Source: CAYJLW01 sp964370965
Lineage (GTDB): Bacteria; Actinomycetota; Acidimicrobiia; UBA2766
Direction: 5' to 3'
Assembly: GCA_964370965.1 (NCBI GenBank)
Contig: CAYJLW010000004.1
Coordinates: forward strand, 62,001 to 126,000
Length of the DNA stretch: 64,000 nucleotides
Position numbers and translations under genes: made by a program. Under the pieces are notes generated by a model. It searched no databases. It had not been told where the DNA came from and saw only the letters and a program-made list of their open reading frames with translations. Below are positions 8,379 to 15,790 of this stretch, piece by piece (the stretch's first letter is position 1; the number at the start of each line of letters is the position of its first letter).

Positions 8379-8717
8379 TCAGCGGCTGGGGCCAGAGTAG
8401 ATCGCCAGGCGGGCGATGCGCGTCTCCGTGACTGTGAAGAAGTCGGCGATCTCGGTCATGGTGGCGCCCGTGGGCAGGTCGATCTCGACGGCCACGCGAT
8501 CGCCGTCGACGACGAGGGGGCCGGGGCGGGGGTCGAGGGACATGACGGAGAAGATCCTGGCGTAGAAGTCGAGGATCGCGGCGCGTCCTTCGCGGGTGCC
8601 CGTCGACTGGACGAGGACCGCGTCCTCTGCGAAGAGGGTGCCGAGGGCGGTCATGTCGGCGGCCCGGACGGCGTCGAAGTAGCGGCTCACGACCTCGGCG
8701 GGGGAGGGGTCGGCCAT
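8379..8717 (-). CDS. SnoaL/NTF2-like domain protein
   Basis: 112 residues forming one NTF2-like/SnoaL fold. It starts with PAEVVSRYFDAVRAADMTALGTLFAEDAVL, the standard first helices, and carries RAAILDFYARIF and a beta sheet ending in IARLAIYSG. Such proteins act as isomerases, dehydratases or hydrolases on small hydrophobic substrates, or bind ligands; the substrate is unknown. It lies 12 bases downstream of the FAH-family gene on the same strand, so it may act on a related metabolite. Confidence 0.8.
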   Translation of the reverse strand: MADPSPAEVVSRYFDAVRAADMTALGTLFAEDAVLVQSTGTREGRAAILDFYARIFSVMSLDPRPGPLVVDGDRVAVEIDLPTGATMTEIADFFTVTETRIARLAIYSGPSR

Positions 8718-8729
8718 GGTGTGGTCCTG

Positions 8730-9617
8730 TCAGGCCCGCGTGCCGGGCGCCGGGGGCCGCGGCGGCCCCGGGGACTCGGCCACGCAGCGGTTGCGCATGG
8801 TGCCCACCCCGTCGATCTCGGTCTCGATCACGTCTCCGGGACGGAGGTACACCTCCGGGGTGCGGGCCATGCCGACCCCCGAAGGCGTGCCCGTGAGGCA
8901 GACGTCCCCCGCCCGCAGCGTGCAGATCGACGAGATCCACTCCACGAGGGCGGGGACGTCGAAGACGAGGTCGGACGTGCGCCCGTCCTGGACGACGTCC
9001 CCGTTCACCCGGCAGCGCACGCGGACGTCGGCCGGGTCGTCGATCTCGTCGAGCGTGACGATCGCCGGCCCGAGCGGGCAGAACGTGTCGAAGCTCTTGC
9101 CCATGGCGAACTGGGCCATGGCGGCGAACTGGATGCGCCGCTCCGAGACGTCCTGGGCGCACGTGAAGCCGAGGACGGCGTCGAGGGCCCGCTCGCGCCC
9201 GACGCGCCTCCCGGCGCCGGCGAACACGACGGCGAGCTCGGCCTCCCAGTCCGCTGTGGACTCGCCCGCGGGGAGGACGACGTCGTCGTGCGGGCCGCTG
9301 ACGGCGGTGGGGAACTTGGCGAAGATCGCCGGGATCTCCGGGAGCGCCATGGCGGTCTCGGCGGCGTGGCTGCGGTAGTTGAGGCCCACGGCGTAGACCG
9401 CCCGGGGGTCAGGGACGGGCGGGCCGAGGCGGGCCTCCGCCGCTGGTGTGCCGCCGTCGAAAGCGCCCCGTTCCCAGAGGGCCTGGGCGTCTCCCCACTG
9501 CGTCGAGATCACGACCGTGGGGTCGGCGGAGATCGCCCCGCCGGAGGCGGTGGCGAGGTCGAAGACCTGGTCGCCGGCCAGGATGCCGGCCCGGCCGGCG
9601 GCGTTCACGAAGCGCAC
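8730..9617 (-). CDS. fumarylacetoacetate hydrolase family protein
   Basis: 295 residues of the FAH family. GLNYRSHAAE marks the start of the catalytic domain (about residue 78), EAELAVVFAGAG and GFTCAQDVSERRIQF carry metal-binding acidic residues, and GTPSGVG plus RPGDVIETEIDGVG close it. Relatives hydrolyse, decarboxylate or isomerise 2-oxo acids, often in aromatic catabolism. The GTG start lies nine bases after the stop of the TetR gene, so the two are almost certainly co-transcribed and controlled by that regulator. Confidence 0.88.
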   Translation of the reverse strand: MRFVNAAGRAGILAGDQVFDLATASGGAISADPTVVISTQWGDAQALWERGAFDGGTPAAEARLGPPVPDPRAVYAVGLNYRSHAAETAMALPEIPAIFAKFPTAVSGPHDDVVLPAGESTADWEAELAVVFAGAGRRVGRERALDAVLGFTCAQDVSERRIQFAAMAQFAMGKSFDTFCPLGPAIVTLDEIDDPADVRVRCRVNGDVVQDGRTSDLVFDVPALVEWISSICTLRAGDVCLTGTPSGVGMARTPEVYLRPGDVIETEIDGVGTMRNRCVAESPGPPRPPAPGTRA

Positions 9618-9626
9618 GGAGCGCGC

Positions 9627-10295
9627 CTACCGCGCCGGTGTGGGGGCGCGGCGCAGGGCTCTCTGGAGGCGGGACGCGCTGCGGTGCGCGTCGTCCGCCG
9701 TCATGCCCACGAGACGGAGCATCGCCTCGGTGTAGTCCCACTCGTCGTCCTCGTCGAGGACGCCGGTGAGCCTGCCGTACATGACGCCGACGGCGGAGCC
9801 GGCGATGGCGAGGACGAGGACGGGGACGTTGGCTCCGGGGAAGAGGCCGGCCTTGGCCCCCGCTTCGAGGTCGCGGGCGAGACGGCCCACCATCGGGGCG
9901 CCGAGCTCGGCGTTGCCGCCCGTGAGGCGGACCACGAACCAGCCCCACAGCGGGTCGCGTGTCGCCATGCGCACCGTCTGGTAGACGGCGTTGGCGAGCA
10001 CCTCGGCGGGGTCCGAGAGGGGGGCGCCGACCTCGTCGACGAGGTGGGCGTGGGCGGCGATCGCCTCTCCGAGGAGCGCGTCGACCACGGCGTCCTTGGA
10101 TTCGAAGTGGTTGTAGAAGGACCCGAACGCGACGTCGGCGGCCTCGGTGATCTCCTGGATCGTGGCGGCGTCGACACCCTTCTCGCCGATGACGGCGCGG
10201 GCGGCGTCGAGGATCTGGCGGCGGGTGCGTTCGCGGCGGCGGGTTCCCCGGTCTGGACCGGTGGCCTCGGCTGTGGGGGCTTCTGTTCCGTTCAC
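9627..10295 (-). CDS. TetR family transcriptional regulator
   Basis: 222 residues. The N-terminal helix-turn-helix is clear (RRQILDAARAVIGEKGVDAATIQEI, then ADVAFGSFYNHFESKDAV), followed by a helical ligand-binding region. The GTG at 10295 was chosen because the DNA-binding domain begins about 25 residues later; upstream residues are antisense to the divergent gene. A palindrome at 10332-10349 overlaps the predicted promoter of this gene (TTGAGG at 10352-10357, TATCCT at 10330-10335, minus strand), which predicts autoregulation and joint control of the divergent oxidoreductase and the downstream FAH and NTF2-like genes. Confidence 0.88.
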   Translation of the reverse strand: MNGTEAPTAEATGPDRGTRRRERTRRQILDAARAVIGEKGVDAATIQEITEAADVAFGSFYNHFESKDAVVDALLGEAIAAHAHLVDEVGAPLSDPAEVLANAVYQTVRMATRDPLWGWFVVRLTGGNAELGAPMVGRLARDLEAGAKAGLFPGANVPVLVLAIAGSAVGVMYGRLTGVLDEDDEWDYTEAMLRLVGMTADDAHRSASRLQRALRRAPTPAR

Positions 10296-10329
10296 GAGAA
10301 GGGTCTTCCGCGGGTCACTTGTGGTGAGT

Positions 10330-10358
10330 AGGATATCAGAACTGATAACAACCTCAAT
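10330..10358 (-). promoter_or_regulatory. TetR gene promoter
   Basis: On the minus strand TTGAGG (10357-10352), a 16-base spacer and TATCCT (10335-10330) precede the TetR gene by about 28 bases of leader. The operator at 10332-10349 covers the -10 and the spacer. Confidence 0.5.
10332..10349. promoter_or_regulatory. TetR operator palindrome
   Basis: GATATCAGAACTGATAAC: perfect TATCAG/CTGATA arms around AA, with a further outer G/C match and one mismatch. It is centred between the divergent TetR and oxidoreductase genes, the usual place for a TetR autoregulatory operator. Confidence 0.65.
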
Positions 10359-10395
10359 ACCGAAAACGCCGCACCACGCATCCAGGAGGCACCGG

Positions 10396-11358
10396 ATGGC
10401 AACAACCCCGAAGTTCGGCCTCATGCTCCCGCCCTTCAGCTGGCCCCTGGCCTCCCAGGCCGCCGAGGCCGCCGAGCGCCAGGGATTCGACAGCGTCTGG
10501 CTCCCGGACCACATGTTGAACCCCATGCCGGTGGGGGGCGGCCCGCAATGGGACACGGTGGAGGCCTGGACCGCCCTCTCCTTCCTCGCCGGGCGCACGG
10601 AGACGCTCCGCTTCGGCTTCATGATGCTCAACCCCGCCTTCCGCAACCCGGCGGTGTTGGCGAAGATGGCGGCCACGTTCGACCAGTGCTCCGGCGGCCG
10701 GCTCATCTTCAGCCTCGGTGCCGGATACCTCGAGCAGGAGTACCGCACCTACGACCTCCCCTGGGATCCCGAGGCGCCCGACCGCCTCGGGCGCTCCCGG
10801 GAGACCGCCCTCCTCGCCCGGGAGCTCTGGGCCCGACCCCATGAGGAGGTCACCTGGGAAGGCGACTACGTCTACGCCTACGACTGCCACCTCGGGGTCG
10901 ACTGCCACCAGCGGCCCCATCCCCCGATCTGGTTCGGGGGCGACAGCCTCCCCAGTCGCCTCGTGATGGACGAGGTCTGCGGCGTCGGCCCGTCCGGCGG
11001 CTGGTTCATGCACCCGCAGCTTCTCGACGAGAACCTGGCGTGGTTCTTCTCCGAGAGCGCTCACGCCGAGGAGGAAGGCTTCGCCCTCGCCACCTACCTC
11101 GTCACCCACATCGGCCCCACCAGCCGGCAGGCGGCCGAGAACGCCCGCTCCTTCGTGCCCGTGCACCCCCGCTACGAACGGGACTTCGGCGACACGCTCC
11201 GCCACCAGGCGATCGGCACGGTGGACGAAGTCGTCGAGAAGGTGAGATCCGTGCTCGACCGGGGGGTCAACTACGTGGTGTTCGTGGCCGACCCCTTCAC
11301 CCAGGTCACCCTTGCCGAGGATGTCCTCCCGGCCCTCAACCGTGTCCCCGTTGCCTAG
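10396..11358 (+). CDS. LLM-class (F420-dependent type) oxidoreductase
   Basis: 320 residues of the luciferase-like monooxygenase superfamily. KFGLMLPPFSWP and GFDSVWLPDHMLNPMP form the first strands of the TIM barrel, RTETLRFGFMMLN the third, and GGRLIFSLGAGYLEQEY is the cofactor-phosphate region typical of F420-using members. It probably reduces or oxidises a small organic substrate with F420. AGGAGG lies six bases before the ATG. It is divergent from its likely regulator and ends at a strong hairpin. Confidence 0.87.
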   Translation: MATTPKFGLMLPPFSWPLASQAAEAAERQGFDSVWLPDHMLNPMPVGGGPQWDTVEAWTALSFLAGRTETLRFGFMMLNPAFRNPAVLAKMAATFDQCSGGRLIFSLGAGYLEQEYRTYDLPWDPEAPDRLGRSRETALLARELWARPHEEVTWEGDYVYAYDCHLGVDCHQRPHPPIWFGGDSLPSRLVMDEVCGVGPSGGWFMHPQLLDENLAWFFSESAHAEEEGFALATYLVTHIGPTSRQAAENARSFVPVHPRYERDFGDTLRHQAIGTVDEVVEKVRSVLDRGVNYVVFVADPFTQVTLAEDVLPALNRVPVA

Positions 11359-11386
11359 CACAGGGGGGAGCGAGCTCCCCCCTGTG
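11359..11386 (+). terminator. hairpin terminator after the LLM gene
   Basis: CACAGGGGGGAGC, two-base loop GA, GCTCCCCCCTGTG: a perfect 13-bp stem immediately after the TAG stop. There is no T tract, as is common in high-GC actinobacteria. Confidence 0.65.
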
Positions 11387-11485
11387 GGACCCCCCTCCTC
11401 GGCCCTGTGCCGCACAAGGGTGTCCCGGGGCGCCTGAGCCGCCCCTCACGCGGCGGTCGCCGTCCGCCCGATCGGAGAAACCGGC

Positions 11486-12166
11486 ATGGGAAGACCCGAG
11501 GTCCAGAGCCAGTCCGGGACGCAGGCCGCGGACCCTGCGCCCGTCGCGGAGGCGGTCGACATGTCGCCGTTCCGGCGACGGCGCGTCCTGCTCCTCCTCG
11601 TCGTGATCGCCGCCTTCAAGACCGCCCTGCTCGTCCAGCAGCTCTCGATGGCGGCGGCGATGGCCCTGCAGGGCTGCCCCGAGGCGGGCGTGAAGATGAG
11701 CCTCGGGCCCAACGGTGGTCACGCCGTGGGCATGGAGAGCTGCAGCAGCGCCGCCGCCTTCGCCGCCGGGGTCGTCGCCTGTCTCGCCCCCCTCGTGGTC
11801 GCCACCGTGCTCCTCCTCCTGTTCCGCCGCGGGACCCACCCACGGAACCGGGTCGTGTCGGCGTACCTGTACCTGGTGGCGGTGGCCGCCCTCGCCGAGG
11901 TTCTTGCCACCCTGGTCGTCTTCGGGATCCTCGGCAAGATGGAGGCCGCCATCCTCATCGAACACGGCGTCCCCTGGTGGGGTCTCGTGCTCGGCGGCCT
12001 CGTCGCCGGGGGGCTTCTCGCCTTCCCGGTGTGGAAGACGACGCCGTACTTCGCCACCGAGCTCCTCGGTCACGAACATCACCACGTCCACATCTTCCAG
12101 AAGGCCATCTGGTTCAAGCTCACCGCCGGCGTGGGCATCATGGCCGCCGTCCGCCTCTTCGCCTGA
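11486..12166 (+). CDS. hypothetical four-helix membrane protein with His-rich segment
   Basis: 226 residues. Hydrophobic segments lie near residues 32-60, 85-112, 124-148 and 155-178. An outward or lumenal loop after helix 1 contains cysteines (CPEAG, ESCSSA). A C-terminal segment GHEHHHVHIF (about 196-205) resembles a metal-binding loop. I do not recognise the family. GGAG stands eight bases before the ATG. The next gene, a molybdopterin oxidoreductase, starts 126 bases downstream on the same strand, so this could be a membrane partner or metal-handling protein, but the link is positional only. Confidence 0.7.
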   Translation: MGRPEVQSQSGTQAADPAPVAEAVDMSPFRRRRVLLLLVVIAAFKTALLVQQLSMAAAMALQGCPEAGVKMSLGPNGGHAVGMESCSSAAAFAAGVVACLAPLVVATVLLLLFRRGTHPRNRVVSAYLYLVAVAALAEVLATLVVFGILGKMEAAILIEHGVPWWGLVLGGLVAGGLLAFPVWKTTPYFATELLGHEHHHVHIFQKAIWFKLTAGVGIMAAVRLFA

Positions 12167-12292
12167 TCGCCCAGGAGGACCACGCCCCCGTCTGTACGCG
12201 CAAGAATGACCAGGGGGGCGCGCCACATGACCCGGGTGCGGACACGGCGGAACTCCCGCCTCCCCCGCACCCGACCCGGGAGAGGGGCAGCC

Positions 12293-15019
12293 GTGTCCGA
12301 GAGCTACCGCCGGCACTGGAGCTGGGACCAGGTGACATGGGCGTCCCACTGCGGGAACTGCATCGCCAACTGCACCTACCGTCTGTACACGAGGGACGGC
12401 CGGGTCCTCTGGGAGGAGCAGTCCGGGGGCGTCCCCGGCAACGAGGGCGTCCCGGACATGAACCCCCTCGGCTGCCAGAAGGGCGCCGGGTGGTCCCGCC
12501 AGATCGAGGGCGGCGACCGCATCCTGTACCCGATGCGGCGCGTGGGGGAGCGGGGCTCGGGCCAGTGGGAACGCATCGGCTGGGACGACGCCCTCGACGC
12601 CGTCGCCGACGCGGTCATCGACGCGGTCGAATCCGAGGGCACACACAGCGTCCTCGTCGACGAGGGCGCCGAGGGCGGCATGCTCACCGGGATGGCCCGG
12701 TCGCGCTTCTCCTCGGCGATCGACGCCGTCACCTTCGACGGGAACTCCACGGTGAGCGACGTCCACCTCGGCCACTGGCTCACCTTCGGGGGGCTCCTGG
12801 GCGGTTCCGCCGCCGACGACGCCTTCCGCTCCGACGTCATCCTGATCTGGAACGCCAACCCCGCCTACACCCGCATCCCGTACTTCCACTACCTCCCCGA
12901 GGCCCGCTACCGGGGGGCGACCGTCGTGCTCGTCGCCCCGGACTACAGCCCCTCGGCCATGCACACCGACTGGCACGTGCCCGTCGTCCCCGGCTCCGAC
13001 GCCGCCCTCGCCCTGGCGATGTGCCAGGTCGTCGTCGAGGAGGACCTCGCGGACTGGGGCTTCGTGCGCTCCCAGACCGACCTCCCCTTCCTGGTGAAGG
13101 CCGCCGAAGGCCGTTTCCTGCGCCAGTCGGACCTCGAGGCGTCGGGGCGCGACGACCGCTTCTACGTGTGGAAGGACGCCGCCCCGGCCCCCGCCGACCC
13201 GGCCCATCTCGACGACCCGGATGCGCCCGCCGACGTGGCGCTCGACGGCCGCTGGGAGGTCACCACCCATGACGGCGCCACGGTGGAGGTCACGACCGTC
13301 TTCGGGCTCCTCCGCGAGCGCCTCGCCGGGTACACGCCGGAGGCGGCGGCGGAGATGTGCGGCGTGCACCCGGACGCCATCCGGCGCCTTGCCCGTCTCG
13401 TGGCCGCCGGGCGCACGAAGCTGTACAACGGTCTCGGCTCCTGCAAGCACTACCACGGCGACCTCTTGGAGCGGGCCATGGACCTCGTCCTCGCCCTCAC
13501 CGGGAACTGGGGGAGGCCGGGGTCGGGCTGGGACACCTACATCATCGCCCTCACCGACGGCGAGGTCCTCGGGATCCTCAAGAACCGGGCGGGCGTGGAG
13601 TCGGGGGAGGCGGCGATCAGCGCCGTCGACGGTGTCCTCGACGCATTGAAGGAGGCCGATCCCACGCTCAGCGAGGGAGGGGCGATCCTGGCGATGATGC
13701 GCCACGGGGCGGCGGCCGCCACCACAACGCCGCCGGCGTTCTTCCTCTACTACCACCTCGGTTTCGACAAGATCTGGGACCACCCGGGGTGGGGCGACAA
13801 CCCCCGCCCCGTCGACGAGTACGTCGCCGAGGCGCGCAGCCGGGGGTGGTGGGGCGGCCTCGTGAAGCCCGCCCCCGACGTCAAGCCCCGCGTGGTGATC
13901 CAGGCGGGAACGAACACGCTGCGGCGCACCCGGGGCGGCCAGCGCCAGTGGCTCGAGCATGTCTGGCCCCACCTCGACATGGTCGTGCTCGTGGACTGGC
14001 GGATGAACAGCGTCGGCCTCCACGCGGACGTCGTCCTCCCCGTCGCCTGCGAGGCGGAGCAGGTGAACTTCCACGGCGCCAACTCCCACAGCTGGGAACG
14101 CATGTTCTCGGACAAGGCCGTGGAGCCGCGGGGCGAGTCCCGCACGGACTGGCAGGTCTTCCGGGGCCTGGCTGCGGCCGTGTCGCGCCGGGCGGCGCAA
14201 CGGGGACTCGACGGCTTCACCGACGGCCGGGGCGGCGCCCGCTCATACGGCGCGGTCGTGGACGTCTTCACGATGCACGGGGCCATCGAGGCCGACGAGG
14301 CCGCCCTCGACGAGGTCCTGCGCGACGGGGCCCTCTCGGGGAACCTCCCGCCGGGCACGTCCCTGGCGGCGCTGCGGGAGACCGGCTGGGTGCGTCCCGA
14401 GCGCCTCCCCCGGGCGATGGCCGGTGTGTGCGGCTCCGAGATCGCCCCCGGGGAGGTGTTCATGGGCTACCGCGACCACGTGGAGAGGGGGGTGCCCTTC
14501 CCCACGCTCACGGGACGGGCGCAGTTCCTCGTCGACCACCCCTGGTTCCTGGAGGCCGACGAGCACCTGCCCCGCCACAAGTCGCCGCCCCCCGCGGGCG
14601 GCGACTACCCGCTGCAGGTGACGGGCGGCCACCCCCGCTGGAGTATCCACGCCACCAACACCACCACCCGGGAGCTCCTCGGGACGACCCGGGGCCGGCC
14701 CTGCCTGGAGGTGAACCCCGCCGACGCCGCCGCCCGGGGCGTCGCCGAGGGCGACACGGTGCGGGTCTACAACGACTGCGGGGAGTTCCGGGTCATGGCG
14801 AAGCTGTCCCCGGGCGTGCGTCCCGGCCAGGTCGTCCTGTACGCCTCCTGGGAGCCGTACCTCTTCGAGGAGTGGAAGGACGCCACCCTGGTGGAGCCGG
14901 GCATGGTGAAGTGGCTCCACTTCGCGGGCGGCTACGGCCACCTCGGCTACTCCGCCCTGCAGTGGCAACCCGTGCAAGCCGACCGCCTCCACCGTGTGGA
15001 AGTGGAGCGGGCGCCCTGA
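12293..15019 (+). CDS. molybdopterin oxidoreductase, DMSO reductase family catalytic subunit
   Basis: 908 residues of the complex iron-sulfur molybdoenzyme superfamily. The N-terminus has SHCGNCIANC (about 17-26) and a later GCQKGAG, giving an H-x3-C-x3-C-xn-C arrangement for the FS0 [4Fe-4S] cluster as in type II members (nitrate, selenate, perchlorate and ethylbenzene enzymes). PDYSPSAMHTDWHVPVVPGS matches the cofactor-binding region of that group. The C-terminal MGD-binding domain starts near residue 760 (GGHPRWSIHATNTTTRELL). No Tat signal is visible, so it may be cytoplasmic, unlike many relatives. No iron-sulfur or heme subunit lies beside it. The GTG at 12293 follows GAGAGGGG. Substrate unknown. 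Confidence 0.85.
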   Translation: MSESYRRHWSWDQVTWASHCGNCIANCTYRLYTRDGRVLWEEQSGGVPGNEGVPDMNPLGCQKGAGWSRQIEGGDRILYPMRRVGERGSGQWERIGWDDALDAVADAVIDAVESEGTHSVLVDEGAEGGMLTGMARSRFSSAIDAVTFDGNSTVSDVHLGHWLTFGGLLGGSAADDAFRSDVILIWNANPAYTRIPYFHYLPEARYRGATVVLVAPDYSPSAMHTDWHVPVVPGSDAALALAMCQVVVEEDLADWGFVRSQTDLPFLVKAAEGRFLRQSDLEASGRDDRFYVWKDAAPAPADPAHLDDPDAPADVALDGRWEVTTHDGATVEVTTVFGLLRERLAGYTPEAAAEMCGVHPDAIRRLARLVAAGRTKLYNGLGSCKHYHGDLLERAMDLVLALTGNWGRPGSGWDTYIIALTDGEVLGILKNRAGVESGEAAISAVDGVLDALKEADPTLSEGGAILAMMRHGAAAATTTPPAFFLYYHLGFDKIWDHPGWGDNPRPVDEYVAEARSRGWWGGLVKPAPDVKPRVVIQAGTNTLRRTRGGQRQWLEHVWPHLDMVVLVDWRMNSVGLHADVVLPVACEAEQVNFHGANSHSWERMFSDKAVEPRGESRTDWQVFRGLAAAVSRRAAQRGLDGFTDGRGGARSYGAVVDVFTMHGAIEADEAALDEVLRDGALSGNLPPGTSLAALRETGWVRPERLPRAMAGVCGSEIAPGEVFMGYRDHVERGVPFPTLTGRAQFLVDHPWFLEADEHLPRHKSPPPAGGDYPLQVTGGHPRWSIHATNTTTRELLGTTRGRPCLEVNPADAAARGVAEGDTVRVYNDCGEFRVMAKLSPGVRPGQVVLYASWEPYLFEEWKDATLVEPGMVKWLHFAGGYGHLGYSALQWQPVQADRLHRVEVERAP

Positions 15020-15168
15020 CGGGTGGAGGCGAGCGCGGGCGCGCCGGGGTCCCTACGGCGGCGGAACGTCTTCTTCACTCGCCCTCCACCAAGGCCGGGC
15101 TCCATGGACAGGGACGATGCGCCACGGCATCATGGGGAGTCCCCTCACGAGAAGCGCCGTCGATGCCC

Positions 15169-15174
15169 TACGGT
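15169..15174 (+). promoter_or_regulatory. -10 element TACGGT before cheB
   Basis: TACGGT ends seven bases before the ATG at 15182 region, giving a predicted transcription start at 15181-15182 (leaderless). No -35 match. Confidence 0.35.
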
Positions 15175-15181
15175 GGAGACG

Positions 15182-15790
15182 ATGAGCCCTGACGCCGACG
15201 ACAACGCCAGAATGGCCTTCCACGTGGTGGCGATCGCGGCGTCCGCCGGTGGTGTCAGGGCGCTGGAACGTCTCCTCTCCGCCCTCCCCCCGGGCTTCCC
15301 CGCCGCGGTCGTGGTGGTGCAGCACCTCGACCCGCGCCACCGCAGCCACCTCGCGCACATCCTCGATCGCCACTGTCCCCTCCCCGTGGTCCAAGCCCGC
15401 GACGGCGACCAGATCGTTCCTGGGACCGTGTACGTCGCGCCTCCGAACCACCACCTCCTCGTGGGGCCCAAAGGCAGGCTCTCTCTCACGGACACCGAGT
15501 TGGTGCACTTCGTGAGACCCTCGGCAGACCTCCTGTTCGAGTCCCTGGGGGCGAGCGGGCGGGATCGGGCGATTGCCGTGGTGCTGACCGGGAGCGGTTC
15601 CGACGGCGCCATGGGGGTCCAGGCGATCAAGAAGGCGGGCGGCACCGTGATCGCCGAGGACAGGGAGACGGCGGAGTTCGCCAGCATGCCGAGTGGCGCA
15701 GTCGCCACCGGCGACGTCGACATGGAGCTTCCGCTGGGCGACATAGCGCCCGCCCTGGTGGCGCTTGTGGCGGGCGGTGACGGGCCGTGA
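15182..15790 (+). CDS. cheB: CheB-type protein-glutamate methylesterase domain
   Basis: 202 residues: a CheB catalytic domain without a receiver domain. The triad is visible as Ser21 (ASAGG), His48 (QHLDPRHRS) and Asp141 (GSGSDGAMG). In classical chemotaxis this enzyme removes methyl groups from receptor glutamates. Here no receptor, CheA or flagellar gene is near, and the direct partner is a CheR fused to PAS domains, the arrangement seen in non-motility CheB/CheR-histidine kinase systems. It overlaps cheR by four bases (GTGA). Confidence 0.88.
   Translation: MSPDADDNARMAFHVVAIAASAGGVRALERLLSALPPGFPAAVVVVQHLDPRHRSHLAHILDRHCPLPVVQARDGDQIVPGTVYVAPPNHHLLVGPKGRLSLTDTELVHFVRPSADLLFESLGASGRDRAIAVVLTGSGSDGAMGVQAIKKAGGTVIAEDRETAEFASMPSGAVATGDVDMELPLGDIAPALVALVAGGDGP

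Noticed and set aside
11336..14200. 954-residue minus-strand frame opposite the molybdoenzyme
   Set aside because: Composition is typical of antisense frames in high-GC DNA and the plus-strand gene is clearly conserved.
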